Positions 33,137 to 45,893 of a stretch of 64,000 bases of DNA are shown here, in pieces (the stretch's first letter is position 1; each line of letters opens with the position of its first letter). The position numbers and the translations under genes are program-made. Source of the DNA: Channallabes apus. Its lineage: Eukaryota; Chordata; Actinopteri; Siluriformes; Clariidae. The notes beneath the pieces were generated by a model that did no database searches, was not told the DNA's origin, and saw only the letters and a list, made by a program, of their open reading frames with translations. The stretch covers positions 12,075,703 to 12,139,702 of the forward strand of contig CM060131.1 of NCBI GenBank assembly GCA_030522415.1, in the 5' to 3' direction.

Positions 33137-33318
33137 AATACTGCTTATTGCATACCGGGTCTCGAGTCTGACCAAATCTGCAAATCATTGAACTGCGTGA
33201 GGAAACCGGAGTAAGCAACAGGCAAACTCCATGCACACAGATCCGAGACAGAAATCAAACCCTTGATCGTGAAGGTGCAAGGGCACTGTACTAACCACTA
33301 TGCCACCATCCCGACAAA
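33137..33318 (-). repeat. SINE-A, diverged partial copy
   Basis: GGAAACCGGAGTAAGC, GCAAACTCCATGCACACAGA and ACTAACCACTATGCCACC mark a minus copy with a large body deletion. Confidence 0.8.
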
Positions 33319-33914
33319 TTACAAAAACTGCATTATTAATATTATTATTATTATTGTTATCAGTATTATTACTATTATTTAGATGTCCTAATAGGATTGT
33401 CTCTCTTACTATCACTAGGCAACAGAAACCAAAATAGTAAATCGCTTGCTCTGTGCACATAAAATCAATAGAAATTGAATGTATGTAGTCCTATAATCAA
33501 TTGAAACTGTCAAACAATCCTACAATTTGCCTAATGTTTTGTTACAGATCCCGCCCAGACCAAATATCGATTTGCCTTTGATAAGAATGTCTACCTGTGA
33601 GTTGACACAATACATAGAACGTATCATTTGTGGAACAGCTCCTAAAAAACAGTGCACACACTGACATGAAATTGCTTTTGACTCATTTCCGCATTGCATA
33701 ATGTGTCATAATGATCATTTGTAAACCCCTCGGAATAATTCCCCCCTACACACATTTCCTCCTTCATGTTCTCACCCACTATCCAGATCTTCTATATCCT
33801 ACAGCAACCACAAATTAGAGATACACAAATAAAGTGCTTTCTTTAAAACATGTGAAACCAGCCATTGTTTTTTTTTTTTTTTTTTTTTTACTTCAAAATG
33901 GCTTTTTTTTGCAG

Positions 33915-34085
33915 GTGACATGCTGGCTTAGTGGTTAGGCCTTTTGGGTCGCACTTCCAGGAAGAAGAGGTGGGTGAGGTGGTTTAATCTTTGGAATCTG
34001 ATGTTCTCCTTGTGTTTGATGGGCTTTCTCCTACAGTAGTACTCTTGTTTCTTCATATAGCCCAAAGACATGTAGTGTCTTTAGC
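33915..34085 (+). repeat. SINE-A-related, diverged partial copy
   Basis: The head GGCTTAGTGGTTAGGC and late body GCCCAAAGACATGTAG are recognisable. The middle is strongly altered. TACAGTA at 34032-34038 interrupts the segment that reads CTCCGGTTTCC in young copies. Confidence 0.6.
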
Positions 34086-34099
34086 ATCACATCTAAATG

Positions 34100-34275
34100 G
34101 TACCTAATGGTAGATTTAGTAGACACCCTTATTCAGACATGTATCTCACCATATGATACATCTGAGCAGTTGTGGTTTCAGGACCTTGATCAAGGGCCCA
34201 ACGGTGGGAGTTTAGTGGTGCAGAGGTTTGAACCTGTAACGTTCAGAGCAGTATTCCAAGATCTTAACCTTATGG
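34100..34275 (-). repeat. SINE-C copy
   Basis: Contains CCTTGATCAAGGGCCCAACG and GGTTTGAACCTGTAACGTTC (the complementary B box) in minus orientation. Confidence 0.65.
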
Positions 34276-35115
34276 CCCTAAAAATAAGTTTATATGGGTA
34301 TCCAATCCAAAAGTCCCTGTGTCCATTGTTACTATAGAAACAACAGCATTTTTAGTCATTTATGCAGTTGCACTACTGTTATATTATATATAGAAAATGA
34401 ATCTCCTGACCAATCAGACACAAGAATTCAACAATGCTGTGGTATAAAATTCTATAATTTGCTGTGCTTATTGTGTAATCATTACTGCCACACAAAAACT
34501 GGCTCAAGGCTGTGTTTGTATTTGCCAAGTATAAGGGTGATTGTGTTGAAGCCCCACAGTGATCTAATCATTGGAGTGACTCAAGCATACATTCAATCTC
34601 TCCTGCCTCACCATGCCAACAGCTCAGTGCCTATCATCATACAGCTGATTGATGAAGGAAGTAAGTGAGTGAGTAAGTGTATGTGTGTCGATGTCTCTCA
34701 ATGTGTTTAAAGTGATAAAGAATGGAGGGAGCCATGAGGAAAGACTGATAACTGTGCAAGTGAGGGATCTAAGAACTGGCATCAAGGCAATTATATGCAA
34801 TATTTATGACCGAGCAGTGTGAGACCAGCAGCACGTTAATGCTTAGATCTAACATAAGATGCAAAAAAGAAGAAAATATACAAAAAAGGGTCCAGTGTCT
34901 TTCAGAAATACTGTGTTAGCGATGGCGATTCAATGTGTCAAACCCTGATTAACATACAGAGCTTGCTTAGCTGAGATCCTCAGCAGCACTTACACTAACA
35001 TCAACCCCCAGCATGCACCACTGCATCCGGGATAAAAAATTCATGCGGATCCTTTCACAGGGAATACATCAAGTGCTGAATTACAGAGCAGAGCAATGAG
35101 ACACCAACAACACAG
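34276..35115. other. No gene called; weak exon candidate at 34560-34660
   Basis: GAAGCCCCACAG at 34548-34559 could be an acceptor and GAA|GTAAGT at 34658-34666 a donor. One frame of the 101 nt reads DLIIGVTQAYIQSLL and PIIIQLIDEG. No family recognised. Confidence 0.15.
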
Positions 35116-35153
35116 CTCTCTCTCTCTCTCTCTCTCTTTCTTTCTCTCTCTCT
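35116..35153. repeat. (CT)n microsatellite
   Basis: Imperfect CT tract. Confidence 0.92.
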
Positions 35154-35854
35154 GGCACAAACACAACAGTTATCTGGCTCTGTCCACTGTCCAGTGTTCC
35201 CAGCGACGTGTAAAATAACTCTCTTCAGTCCTAATAGAAAGAACACAAAATTAAGCCTTTGGTCCATTTAGAGTGCAACTTTTCATTAGACCTGGGGGCC
35301 AGTGAAACGTCATTCTTAATTACTTTCAGCATATTAGGCTGAGCAGGCAATCGGAGGGTTATTCACAGTTATTAACCGAATGTGTAAATTGATATGAAAG
35401 ATAATGAAACCAATAATAATTTCCTACATGGTGCATTAGTGGTGTAATAACTGTATTATGTAGCGGCTAAATTAAAACCAATTTTATGTGCAAAGGATAT
35501 GGGATAAAGTTTGGGGTACTCTTTTTTAACGATGATAAAAGCAGAAAAAAAACTTTAATGAAGGCTCAAAGAACTGGGAAAGAAATAGGGCGCCTCATTG
35601 TTTTTTTTCTTTTCTTTTTTGGTCCAGGCTTCCACTTGATTTAGTGTTGAAATGCGAATTATCAAATGGTTATAAAAACTGGAGCTACAGTATCTCAAGG
35701 CGCCTTCCAGCGAGTACTCTGGAACTAAGAAATGAATAAAGAGACATGAAAGGATGATGGTGGTGATAACTAGGCGAGCAGCGGGAGAAAAATGAGAACC
35801 TCCTTTGTGTGATAAACATTAATCCAATAGCAATACATAAAACATAATCTCATA
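35154..35854. other. No recognised feature
   Basis: AT-rich with a pyrimidine run near 35600-35620. Confidence 0.4.
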
Positions 35855-35856
35855 TA

Positions 35857-36639
35857 CAGTACTGTGCAAAAGTCTTAGGCACCATATTATATGCTGTACC
35901 AATTTTGCTATATACTGTATGTTTATCATGTCTGCATAATTATATACTAAATCATTCAGTATTTCCATATATAATTTAAAAATGAATAAATAAATAACAT
36001 TACAGGAGAGTATATGCATTGCTGTAAAGAAAAGAAATATAGTACAAGACAGACCAGTTTTCAGATGGAAACAAAAAACCTAATATACGCTCCTGGGATT
36101 TGCATAAAAATAGAAAGGAGCAAGTGTGACAAAGTTACCAGAAGAACTCATATTCTCCAGCACGCTCAGTAAAACCGAACAACTATTTTAAAACTGCACA
36201 AATCTGTGTTTAAAACTCCTCATTATAAGCAATGACTTTTCACTCAAAATATTGACTACTTATTTATTTATTTTTACTCTTTATTGTTCTTTATAGAAGT
36301 TTCTTTTATGCAGAAATGTTTTCAAAAGATGCTTTTGCTTATCACATATTTTTGTATGTGCACAAGAGTACTTTTACACAGCACTATAAGTAAAACAGTT
36401 GTTAGGTTTTACTGAGCTTGCTGGAGAATATGAGTTCTATTTTACAATAATAACTATTTTACTTATACCGTACTGTGCAAAAGTCTTGGGCACATACAAA
36501 AATATGGGGTAAGCAAAAGATACTTTTGGAAACATTATCAAAACATTGATTTTTTACATAATTATGCAGACATGATGAAAATATATAACAAAATTGGTAC
36601 AGCATATAATATGGTGCCTTAGACTTTTGCACAGTACAG
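35857..36639. mobile_element. Fold-back Tc1/mariner-type nonautonomous element (783 bp)
   Basis: The left end CAGTACTGTGCAAAAGTCTT...GGCACCATATTATATGCTGT is inverted at the right end, where it reads ACAGCATATAATATGGTGCC and then the terminal CTTTTGCACAGTACAG. The element is flanked by TA (35855-35856, 36640-36641). Further inverted pairs lie inside: 36147-36180 with 36404-36437, and about 36312-36400 with 36448-36541. A third copy of the terminal word (CTGTGCAAAAGTCTTGGGCA) occurs at 36473-36492. No coding frame. Confidence 0.88.
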
Positions 36640-36641
36640 TA

Positions 36642-37376
36642 CATATTTATTTTGTTTAGTTTTTTATTAATATTTTGCTGTTGTTGTTGTAAACCTGCAT
36701 TAAGTGTTACAGTAAGTCACGATGAAGAAACAGGTTCAGCACTACAAGTTTTAGAATACGAATGAATGCAGGCATGCCAAACAAACTCAAAAAGAAAATG
36801 CTAGCAATTTCACTACAATAAAATTCTCAGGATACACTAATTAAATTCATTTCCCCAAAATGTTTTTATGGAACAGTAAAGCACCCACAAAGGAAAAGTT
36901 TAATGTGAGCACTAATAGGCATAACTACCTTGTTCTGTTTTTTTTTTAAACCACTGAAATATTCTACTTCCCTATTGAACCCCTAAAGGGATATAATGTA
37001 AAAAATATGCAATATAATAAATAAATATATAAATAAACAGAAACGAGAAAGAAATATACAAAGTATATTGTATATAATAAAATTAAATATTTATTTATTT
37101 ATGTATTCATCCATTCATTTGTTCACTCATTCATTTTGCTGATATGGGTGACTATACCAGGACAATATAAAAAGAATCACTGCTGGACAAGTGATACTTT
37201 TACATTTTAATTATATACTGTATGTGAGGTTAAGAAATCCCACATTTTGCATTATGATTGGATGGGGATTAGAGCTGGTAGGTGATACTTAATGTATGTT
37301 TTAGCCCAGTTTAGCTTGATAGTTTTTAATGAATAAATTTAAGTGTTAGTCGAAATCAATTGAATGTATAATTACG
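36642..37376. other. AT-rich, nothing recognised
   Basis: Contains AT-rich TAAATA stretches (about 37000-37100). Confidence 0.4.
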
Positions 37377-37700
37377 GAGTGGCATGCTGACTTAGTGGTT
37401 AGCACTGTCTCCTTGCATTTCCAGGGTCTGAATTCGGTTCCCACCTATGTGCATGGAGTTTGCATGTTCTCCCCATGTTTATTTATTTATTTATTTATTT
37501 TTTTTGGTGAGTTAGTCTGATTTCCTCCAACAGCTTTAAGACATGCAGGTTAGGTTAATTGGCATTACAAAATTGTCCTGTGTAAATATTTGATGTGCGT
37601 GCCCTGCGATGGATTGGAATAGGGTTCACTAAGCTTCCATGAATACCCCCCCCCCCCCCACAGAACCCTGACCCTTGTGAATGAGAGTGCGTAAGTGTAC
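37377..37700 (+). repeat. SINE-A, diverged copy with (TTTA)n and C-run
   Basis: Head TGACTTAGTGGTTAGCAC and body GCATGGAGTTTGCATGTTCT. A (TTTA)n expansion lies at about 37479-37500 and a C15 run at about 37647-37660. Confidence 0.87.
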
Positions 37701-38094
37701 TGTATAATTACATGATTTATGAACAATCATGATGGTTACTGAAATCTTACCAAAAAAAAAAAAAAGATTGCAAAACTGTTAGCAAACTTTTATGCCTTCT
37801 GCATCATGATTGGTTACAAGAATTGGCAAAAAAAAAAAAAAAAAAAACCTAGAGAATGAAGGCAGGACTTAACTTGTGTTTTTACAGTAAGTATAGTTCC
37901 AAAAGAGCTAGAAGTACTGTATAAGAGTCACTTGGGGTTTTGCTCCATATTTTATACAGACCTTTTTCCTTTCATGTATTTTTTTTTTTCTTACATTTCC
38001 CTTGTAATTTATTGTTTTGTACTGACTGTGGATTGCAAATAAATGGCACAGAGCAAACACTATAAGATACAATTAGTTGTCACATGCACCTTTT
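37701..38094. other. No recognised feature
   Basis: A-runs at about 37752 and 37829. TACWGTA at 37698, 37883 and 37915. Confidence 0.4.
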
Positions 38095-38255
38095 CTCCAC
38101 ATATTTCAGTTAGCAGGCTGGGGTCAGAGCGAAGGGTGGGCCAGGATTTAGCACCCCTGGGGCACTTAGGGTTAAGGGCCTTGCTCAAGGGCTGAACAGT
38201 AACAGCTTGGCAATGCTGGCATGAAACTCTGACTGTTAGAGCTACCACTGCCTGT
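38095..38255 (-). repeat. SINE-C copy
   Basis: GGTTAAGGGCCTTGCTCAAG with flanking CACCCCTGGGGCACTTAG in minus orientation. The 141-codon frame over it is not a gene. Confidence 0.7.
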
Positions 38256-39301
38256 AGACCATGGATTGGATTGGTGTCTTTTACCTCGCACATCATTTTA
38301 ATTTCAGAGAATGGGTTTACTGGCCATGAGTATTTTACTTTTACAACTAGATGATTAAGCAGAAAAGTGTAGTGCTCCGAAATCATAAACGCTCCTTCCG
38401 AACTGTAGACGTTGATGCCTGTGTTAATTGAATAATTGTTAATAATTGAACACATCAGATCAACAGTTTGTTCACTGCTGTACATACGGTATTTATTCTA
38501 CATAAGTCAACAGTGGAGGTGTACATTTTCTGCAAAGTCATGGACAGCTGTTATTCTGTCATGGGTAACTTCAAATTTAAAGTGGACACATGACATCCAA
38601 AAAATTAATAATAAAAAAAAAAAAGTACATACTGGATTGAGGGCTATTTTATGATCCGTGAATCAATCAACAAGAATGAATGTAAAATGCATTAAATGTG
38701 CAGAAATTAATGAGATAATTACAGCTAGGGCTATTCGTGCAGCGAAATATTACCAATATAGCAGGCTCTGTTAAGACACTAATTGTAGTTTTGGCATCTC
38801 ATTTATAGCTTATAGTTTCAGTCCTTTCATTTTTTTTTTTGCGTCATGATTTATGTCACATCCTATCCCAATTTTGCAGAAAAGAAACCCAAGTAAACAT
38901 GCACCAGAACTCCACTCTTTAGTCTTTATCCTTCTTCCCATGAATCATGTATTTATTTATGAGGCTTAAAAGTAAGTGCTTATATTTTAAGGCAGGGCTA
39001 CTCTGACACTTCTACTCAAGACAAGTCTGGCAACCATGGAAGCAAAAACAACATGCAGGTGATTGCATAATATAAATGTTGAATCCAGAAAATCTTCAGC
39101 AAGTACTTAGCCTAGATCTGTATATGCTTAAATTTTACAGAGTAAATCCTGACATCATTTTAAATCTAATTCCGCGGTGCTGGATATGGCTCTGGGCATC
39201 ACAAATAATATGTCATAAATATGTAAATAAATACTCTAAGAGTTGGGTTATTTCTAAATGGTAAGAGTTAATTAAGCCCATAAGGTGTTTATTTAGAACT
39301 A
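38256..39301. other. No gene; possible conserved block 38670-38830
   Basis: AT-rich. 38670-38830 has ATTAATGAGATAATTACAGC, homeodomain-like words in a repeat-free context. Speculative. Confidence 0.25.
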
Positions 39302-39313
39302 AGAATTGGATCA

Positions 39314-39644
39314 CTTACTCACTCACTCATCGTCTAACTTGCTGTATCCCATATACACGGTCGCAAGAGGTCTGGAGCCTATCCCTGGAGATTTAGGGCA
39401 CTAACCAGGGTACACCCTGGATAGGTTTCCAATTTTCATTCACACACTATGAGTAATTGGGTATTCCAGTTAGTCTAATCTGCATGTCTTTGGACTTTGG
39501 GAGGAAACTGGAGCACACGGAGGAAACCCACCAAGCATGGGGAGAACATGCAATGTCCATGAACACAGACCCCGAGGCAGGAATCAAACCCGGACCCAGG
39601 AGGTGCAAGCTGACAGTGCCAACAACTAAGCCAGCATGCCACCT
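39314..39644 (-). repeat. SINE-A copy with 12-bp target duplication
   Basis: Minus orientation. Flanked by AGAATTGGATCA at 39302-39313 and 39645-39656. Moderately diverged. Confidence 0.93.
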
Positions 39645-39656
39645 AGAATTGGATCA

Positions 39657-41679
39657 GTACTGTATTATTTTTTAAGGTTAAAGTACATTTAATTGTTTAA
39701 CACTTTTCAGCAGAGATACTCCTTCAGGACTAATAATATTGCCATGCAGCATTTGCCAAACAATAGAGAATGCCATTAGCTTGTGCAGCCACATTGGAGT
39801 TAAGCAAATCAGCAGATTTACTGCTTGGGAATTTTTACTGCTCTGAATTTTCTAAAACTGTGCATCAGCAAACACTGAAGCCACCTGTGTAATCCGTACA
39901 GCTCCTGGAAAAAATACCCATTCTTCTGCACAGTTTCAAATTTTCCTTATTATCCATATTTCCTCTCCTAACTCATCTCATCGAGAACATTATCCAGGTC
40001 TTTGTAAAGCAGGGACAATTTGGATATTTTCCTTACAATAATAATCATAATAATAATAATAATAAGAAGAAGAAGAAGAAGAATATGGTAGGGAAATACA
40101 CATTGGTCTGGAAAGCATATCAAAGTGGCTGTTCAAGTGTGCCGAGTTCTGTGAAATGTAACGCTGAGCTAACCTTATATTATATAATATGAAAGTCAGC
40201 TCTGGCAAACAGCCTGAAGACTTCAGTATCGTTCTTTAGAATTTTTAGTCAATCCGGTTTGTGAAGTCAGCCTTGTAGCATGGTGGTGACATTAGGATTA
40301 GGACAGAACAATCCACTCAGTCCAGAGCACTCATTACTGATAAAATGTCCGGCTTTGACTGCATTAAACCTCAGAGACATTAAACCAACATAAGCCAATC
40401 CAGCTTAATACACAATGGGAAAACTTGTAAATATGCAGTAGTCACTATTCATAGAGGATGTAATAGAATTACGGTTGCTATTACATGCATGACAAGCTGT
40501 TTAAAATCCATTAACATTTCGAATAATAATAAGGATTATTGTAAAACGAGTAAAAATGCATCTGATACAGTGAATGTTCCAAACCGCAGCCTATAACTGG
40601 ATCATTATTATAAGCATTTACAACATTTTTCCTGCTAATGATTTTAATGAACAGGCTGTCTGGCCAGGTTATGACTCTACAAAATGGTGGCAAGATAAAA
40701 AAAATAAAAAAAAGCTTAATATTGCCATGAGGCTATTTTAAAGCTGCAGAGCATTGTGGGTATTTAACCTCAGGACAGGTGGTGACTCGAACATGACCAG
40801 GTTGTGCAACATCATTAACATTTTAACCTCAACCAGAAAACAGTTTTCCTGCCATATTGCACAGATTTAACAATCAGCAATAAACTAATTGGGATAAACA
40901 ATTAAATAAGCGAGTAAATACTGTATACTGTATTATCAAAGACTACACATGCAGTGAAATATAGTCCAAGCCATTTTCCATTTTTATTCATATTAATGAT
41001 GTACAGTATATTTTAAAACGTATACAATACTATATTTTATATGTAATGCCTATTTGTACACAAGCCTTCGTACGTGTAGTGGATTTAAAAAAAATCTGAA
41101 AAAAAAGGTTTGTGTGAAAGGAAATAAAACATTTATGAAAGAACATGTCAGTCAGTGTCAGGACTTTAAGGTAAAGATATTCCTTTAAGCCTCTGTTACT
41201 GGGAAAGGCTTTAGGACAGAGGACTTTATAACTTTGAGCTTTTTCAATTATCTGACAAGCCATATTTAAAAATATAGAATTATTATCTTCAAGAGAGTGA
41301 GAGAGAGAGAGAGAGAGAGAAAAAAAAGAGTGGCTAGAGACTGAATATTACAACTAATAGGAATCGACTTGACTCATGGACAAGGCAAACATATACTATA
41401 AACAGCTGATTCCCAATCCGTGCCTTAAACCAGCAGGGATGGGAATCAGCAGGGACTACTCGATGCAATATTATCGCAATATCTAGGTGCCGATTCAATT
41501 TAGATTGCAATTCCATAAATCTCACGATTTTATAAATATCCTGATTCATTATTAAATTTTTTCTGAATTTGCAATTTAAAGTCCTTGAACTTTCTAAAAA
41601 CTTTTTGGTCAACCAGGGTTGGTTAACCAGGCATTAATTCCAAGGAGTTGTTTACTTTTTCCACGACCAATTTGAATGT
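39657..41679. other. No gene; weak repeat 41450-41590
   Basis: (AAT)/(AAG) run at about 40028-40083 and (GA)n at about 41295-41320. 41450-41590 (CAATATTATCGCAATATCTA, TTAGATTGCAATTCC) has the look of an old DNA-transposon end. No coding signal. Confidence 0.35.
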
Positions 41680-41705
41680 TGAATGTTCAAGACATGAAAG
41701 ATATT

Positions 41706-42055
41706 ATCGCCTTGCACCTCCAGGGTCTGGGTTCGATTCCCCGGCCAGGCTCGATTCCCGTCTCTGTGTGCATGGAGTTTGCATGTTCTCCCCGTGCTTG
41801 GTGGGTTTCCTCCGGGTACTCCGGTTTCCTCCCACAGTCCAAAGATATGCAGGTTAGGCTAATTGGCGTTCCTAAATTGCCCGTAGTGTGTGATTGGGTG
41901 TGTGAGTGTGTGTATGTGTGTGTGCCCTGCGATGGATTGGCACCCTGTCCAGGGTGTAACCCGCCTAGTGCCCGAAGTCTCCTGGGATAGGCTCCAGGTC
42001 CCCCGCGACCCTGAACACAGGATTAAGCGGTATAGAAGATTAATGAATGAATGAA
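41706..42055 (+). repeat. SINE-A, 5'-truncated young copy with >20-bp target duplication
   Basis: Starts inside the head at ATCGCCTTGCACCTCCAGGG, so the A box is missing. GTTCAAGACATGAAAGATAT is repeated exactly at 41685-41704 and 42061-42080. With the preceding TGAAT (which overlaps the tail) and a following T, the match spans 41680-41705 and 42056-42081. Confidence 0.95.
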
Positions 42056-42081
42056 TGAATGTTCAAGACATGAAAGATATT

Positions 42082-42829
42082 TTTTTGGTGTGTTGAATGA
42101 TGATCAGTTCACATTTGATGACATATTAATGCAGAAAACCATTAAGTTCCAAAAGGTTGACATACCTTTTCTTGCCACTGTACAGTATGTTATAGTATGC
42201 CATCGGATATAAATGTTCCAAACAAACTTAGCAAATAATTTATTCCTACCACAGTAATCCCAATGATGAATAGTTTAGAATGTAGCACCTGTCGATGCAG
42301 TATATAAAGAAATAGCAACATGTTACCACCTAAATGCCTCCAATGTCCTGACAATGAGTGTATGTTAAGCAGTTATGAGCATGTAGATAAGTGTGACTTC
42401 TACAGTAACTTGTGCATTTTGAGACTAATTTGCTCCGTTGTGTTTTGAAACTGGTGTGAATGTATGTAATGAGTGGGTTCTGAGACTAATTCTCTTGCAG
42501 GGTTTGGAGAACAAGGCTGATGGGAGGCACACCTTTTGATAATATAACACCGTTAACACGGATTTCTGTTTCACCGCTTGGAAGCTTGATTAAAAAGCAT
42601 GATTTATATTCAAAAAACTGGCTACATACTTGAACTTGATCTACCTCAGTAGGGTAGTCACACTACCAGAGAAAGCTGTTGGGTTATTAAATTAACAATG
42701 AGCCCATTAGGGTTGAGTAATCCATTATACACTTAATGTTGAGGACGACCTGACCATCATGTCCGTACAGTATATGGAACTTCGTCAAACTATTGGAAGT
42801 TTAAAGCACTCAGTACAGGGTGTCTTTGC
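42082..42829. other. No recognised feature
   Basis: Unique-looking. TACWGTA at 42181, 42401 and 42766. Confidence 0.4.
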
Positions 42830-43045
42830 AAAGTGTTATAATTTCAATTCAGTGGAACTAATCTGCCCAAAACCAGTTCCAGCATTACAATGCCCCTGTG
42901 CATAACAAAATGCCAAGACTAGAGTGCCAAGTTTGGTGTGGAAGCATTCAAGTGGCCTGCACAGAATACTGACCTAAACCCCACTGAGTCCATTTTTGGA
43001 TTAACTGGAGTATTGAGTGTGCCAGGCTTCTCCTCCTGGCATCAT
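42830..43045 (+). mobile_element. Tc1-like transposon relic
   Basis: The plus frame from about 42930 reads KFGVEAFKWPAQNTDLNP and then TESIFG, the end of the DDE catalytic region. AATGCCCCTGTGCATAA just upstream fits the second-Asp region. No ends found. Confidence 0.7.
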
Positions 43046-45169
43046 TGTTTGATTTATAGAATAACATCCAAATTTCCAAAAGGAAATCAAATGTAGGAAC
43101 TGATTCTCTCTGTGTAATCAGTTTCATCCAATCAATGCTAGTGTTATGTTTAATCCCATCAAAATAATCATCCTTCAGTCATTTGGTAACAAAAAAATAT
43201 TCTGATCCAAACCTTAAACTGTTGACTTTTTAGTTTTAAAAAGCTGTCACACCCACTGCAAGAATTATTAAAAATGTAACTAAACATAAATATTTCTTGA
43301 ACATACCAAAAATCTGTGTTCTCATTGATTTAAAAAAAATATTAGCATGCAACACAATATGCCTATAAATATATTTCAATTTCTGTTGTGGGTTGGACTG
43401 AGTAATCATACACTTGGAGAAAAAACAGCATGCTTCTCATATCAGAATAGATAGTACCTAATTTTCTTTCACTTCAGCCTCTATTTCAGATCAAATGAGA
43501 AAACAGATGATGATTTAGTCAATGATGATGTAAAAGGACATAAATGAAGATATTCTAATAACTACCATCATCTATGTGTCATCATCTATGCACAATTTCA
43601 TTGTCAACGTGTCCATCTTACTCGTATACATATATATTTTTTTAATTATTGCCTATAAATATGAACATGTTTAACGCTCATCAAGTAGTAATATGAGTGT
43701 TATTTGAGTCATGCGTAAAAGAGGATCTGCCAACACTCCAGAGACAAAAATAAAGGGGGCAATGTGTGGGAGATAGAAATGACAGAAGGATGTAAAAAAT
43801 GACAAAATTATGGTGGGAGATGGATTGACAGTGGTGTTTGGCAGAAACTCCACTTGCACAGGTTTTCTGCAGAGTGTAGGTCATACTGTAGGTACAGGAC
43901 AGAAGGAAAGAAATGGTGTGTCAGCAACAAGTGAGTCTAGGCTTCAGACACTGGGTAAGGGGTGTGGGGTGTGTTTGAATCATACGTTTATATTAATGGA
44001 CTCATTAAAACCAAGGTTGTCTATATTAGTACAATAATATAAGCTGCATAGAAATTATGTAGAGTTATGTATGTGCCAAAGGTAAATGAGATGTCTAGAA
44101 TGAATAAGGACAATTGAAGACAACATATGAGAAAGCAGCTACACCAGCAAGCTTGTATTTTTGGGACTAGACACAATACCCATAGCTTGGATACTCCATA
44201 AGTATAGAACACTGCATCTATTATGTTATTGGTCTGAGCAATAAACAAACTGGATCAATTTTTTTTTGTAATTGTCGTTTCTGAAAACATCAACAGCTTC
44301 GCATGATGACTTCACGTACAGTACGTTACATGTGGCTAAACCCATTTGTCCCCTAGGAGGTTCAAACAAGGAAATGGTAAATGACTGCATTCTGTTGATT
44401 TCAGCAAGTGCTGTTTTTAAAGTAAAATGGTGACCATTCAATAAACATTCGCCCTAATGGAAATAGATTTGTAAATTCACAGAAAGTTATTGGACTCTGT
44501 GATACCCAGCAAACAAAGATAAAGAATCTCCGCCAAGGGAAAACCGCAAATCCGAAACGACAGCACGTACCTATGCATGACTACCTCCAGGCATATACCA
44601 GATGTCACCATGATGGACTACGGAGTGGCACAAGGGGATGGATGCACTGTCTCTCCAAATAGACCTGTCTGTCACTGAGCCAGAGTCTACTCAGCTACTC
44701 GCCTGAACACCTAAAACATCTCTCTTAAGCAAATATCCAGTGTACACTCAATAAAAAAAAAGACTTCATTTCGGTTCTTTTCCTTTTTTTATTGTTTCTG
44801 TTAAAGGTAAACTTTTGCAGAAATAAACAATCGCTACAGGGAAGTCAAGTGTGAAAACTTGATTACGTTGCCTCTGACTCCCATATCTAAAACTCTCATA
44901 TCTACAAAACCTTATTACTTTCAGACAGAGGTATTGCCAGTGTATTCAGGGATTTTATACAAGTCAACATTTACAGTACATTTACCACAAAGAAGAAAGT
45001 TTGCAAATAGTAAGATCTCAAGAAATGTCCCAGGAGGGTAAGATCTACTGTATTACACAAGGGGGGTTCAAGTCAACCCAGGACTTTTGATTGAGCACAA
45101 TAACAAAGAACACAGTTATGAGAGTAAATATTCCCTTGCTACACTAACACTTATCCCAGTGTATCACTA
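43046..45169. other. No gene recognised
   Basis: AT-rich. 44480-44740 is somewhat GC-richer (CTCCGCCAAGGGAAAACCGC) and unexplained. Several TACWGTA heptamers. Confidence 0.35.
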
Positions 45170-45610
45170 GTGCTCGGATACCATCGAGGTAAAAAGTTTT
45201 CCCAGTACAATGGAGTCATGATCGACTGGTTGCATCATTTCTGAAACACTGGCCTTCCAGGAAATCCTGTAATGGCCCAAACATGTGGAAACCATTTGGA
45301 AAGAGGTCGGGACTGTCGGTGGATGTGGCAATAACTCCCAGTCAACCGTACCGGTTCCTGTAATAAAATTTCCTGTGTATGAAGGTGTAAAGCCAATTGA
45401 CATTTCATGAAGACTTTAAGCACAGTACGGTGACGAGACTCAGCTGCGGTCAAACATTTGAATGGTGCAAACATTTTAAAGAAGCCCATACACATCGGAG
45501 CCAACTGCAGTCGCTCTAGTGAACATTCATCAAGGGGAACGCACTCAGTCAAAACGACCTTTTTTCATCACTAAAGGTGTTCTGTTTTTGCAGGACAATG
45601 CGCATCGGCT
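45170..45610 (+). mobile_element. Mariner/Tc1-type relic
   Basis: CTGCGGTCAAACATTTGAAT... gives RSQTFEWCKHFK, like the N-terminal helix-turn-helix region of mariner transposases. TTTTTGCAGGACAATGCGCA gives FLQDNAH, like the second-Asp motif. The intervening order is disturbed. Family assignment is tentative. Confidence 0.4.
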
Positions 45611-45614
45611 TTAC

Positions 45615-45745
45615 GCTTCATCTTCTATGCCGCTTTAGGGTTGCAGGGCCCTGGAGCCTATACCGGGAGACAGGTGGCATAGGCAAGGCCTAAGGCAAGG
45701 TACAACCTGGACAGGGTGCCAATCTATCATAGGGCACTTTGCACC
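45615..45745 (-). repeat. SINE-A 3' fragment
   Basis: TTCTATGCCGCTTTAGGGTT...CTGGACAGGGTGCCAATCTA; only the tail half of a minus copy. Confidence 0.8.
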
Positions 45746-45748
45746 TTC

Positions 45749-45768
45749 ATCCATCCATCCATCCATCC

Positions 45769-45832
<64 letters not shown>

Positions 45833-45893
45833 GTCTGTCTATCTATCTATCTATCTATCTATCTATCCATCTATCCATCCATCCATCCATATC
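45749..45893. repeat. (CATC)n(TATC)n microsatellite
   Basis: Compound tract with a GTCTGTCT interruption near 45832. It sits inside or beside the broken SINE. Confidence 0.97.

Noticed and set aside
38060..38485. 141-codon minus-strand frame
   Set aside because: Overlaps a SINE-C copy; no domain or splice context.
41450..41590. Defined DNA-transposon end
   Set aside because: Word content is suggestive but no inverted repeat or target duplication could be found.
45749..45893. CRISPR-like regular repeats
   Set aside because: Four-base units with no spacers; an ordinary eukaryotic microsatellite.
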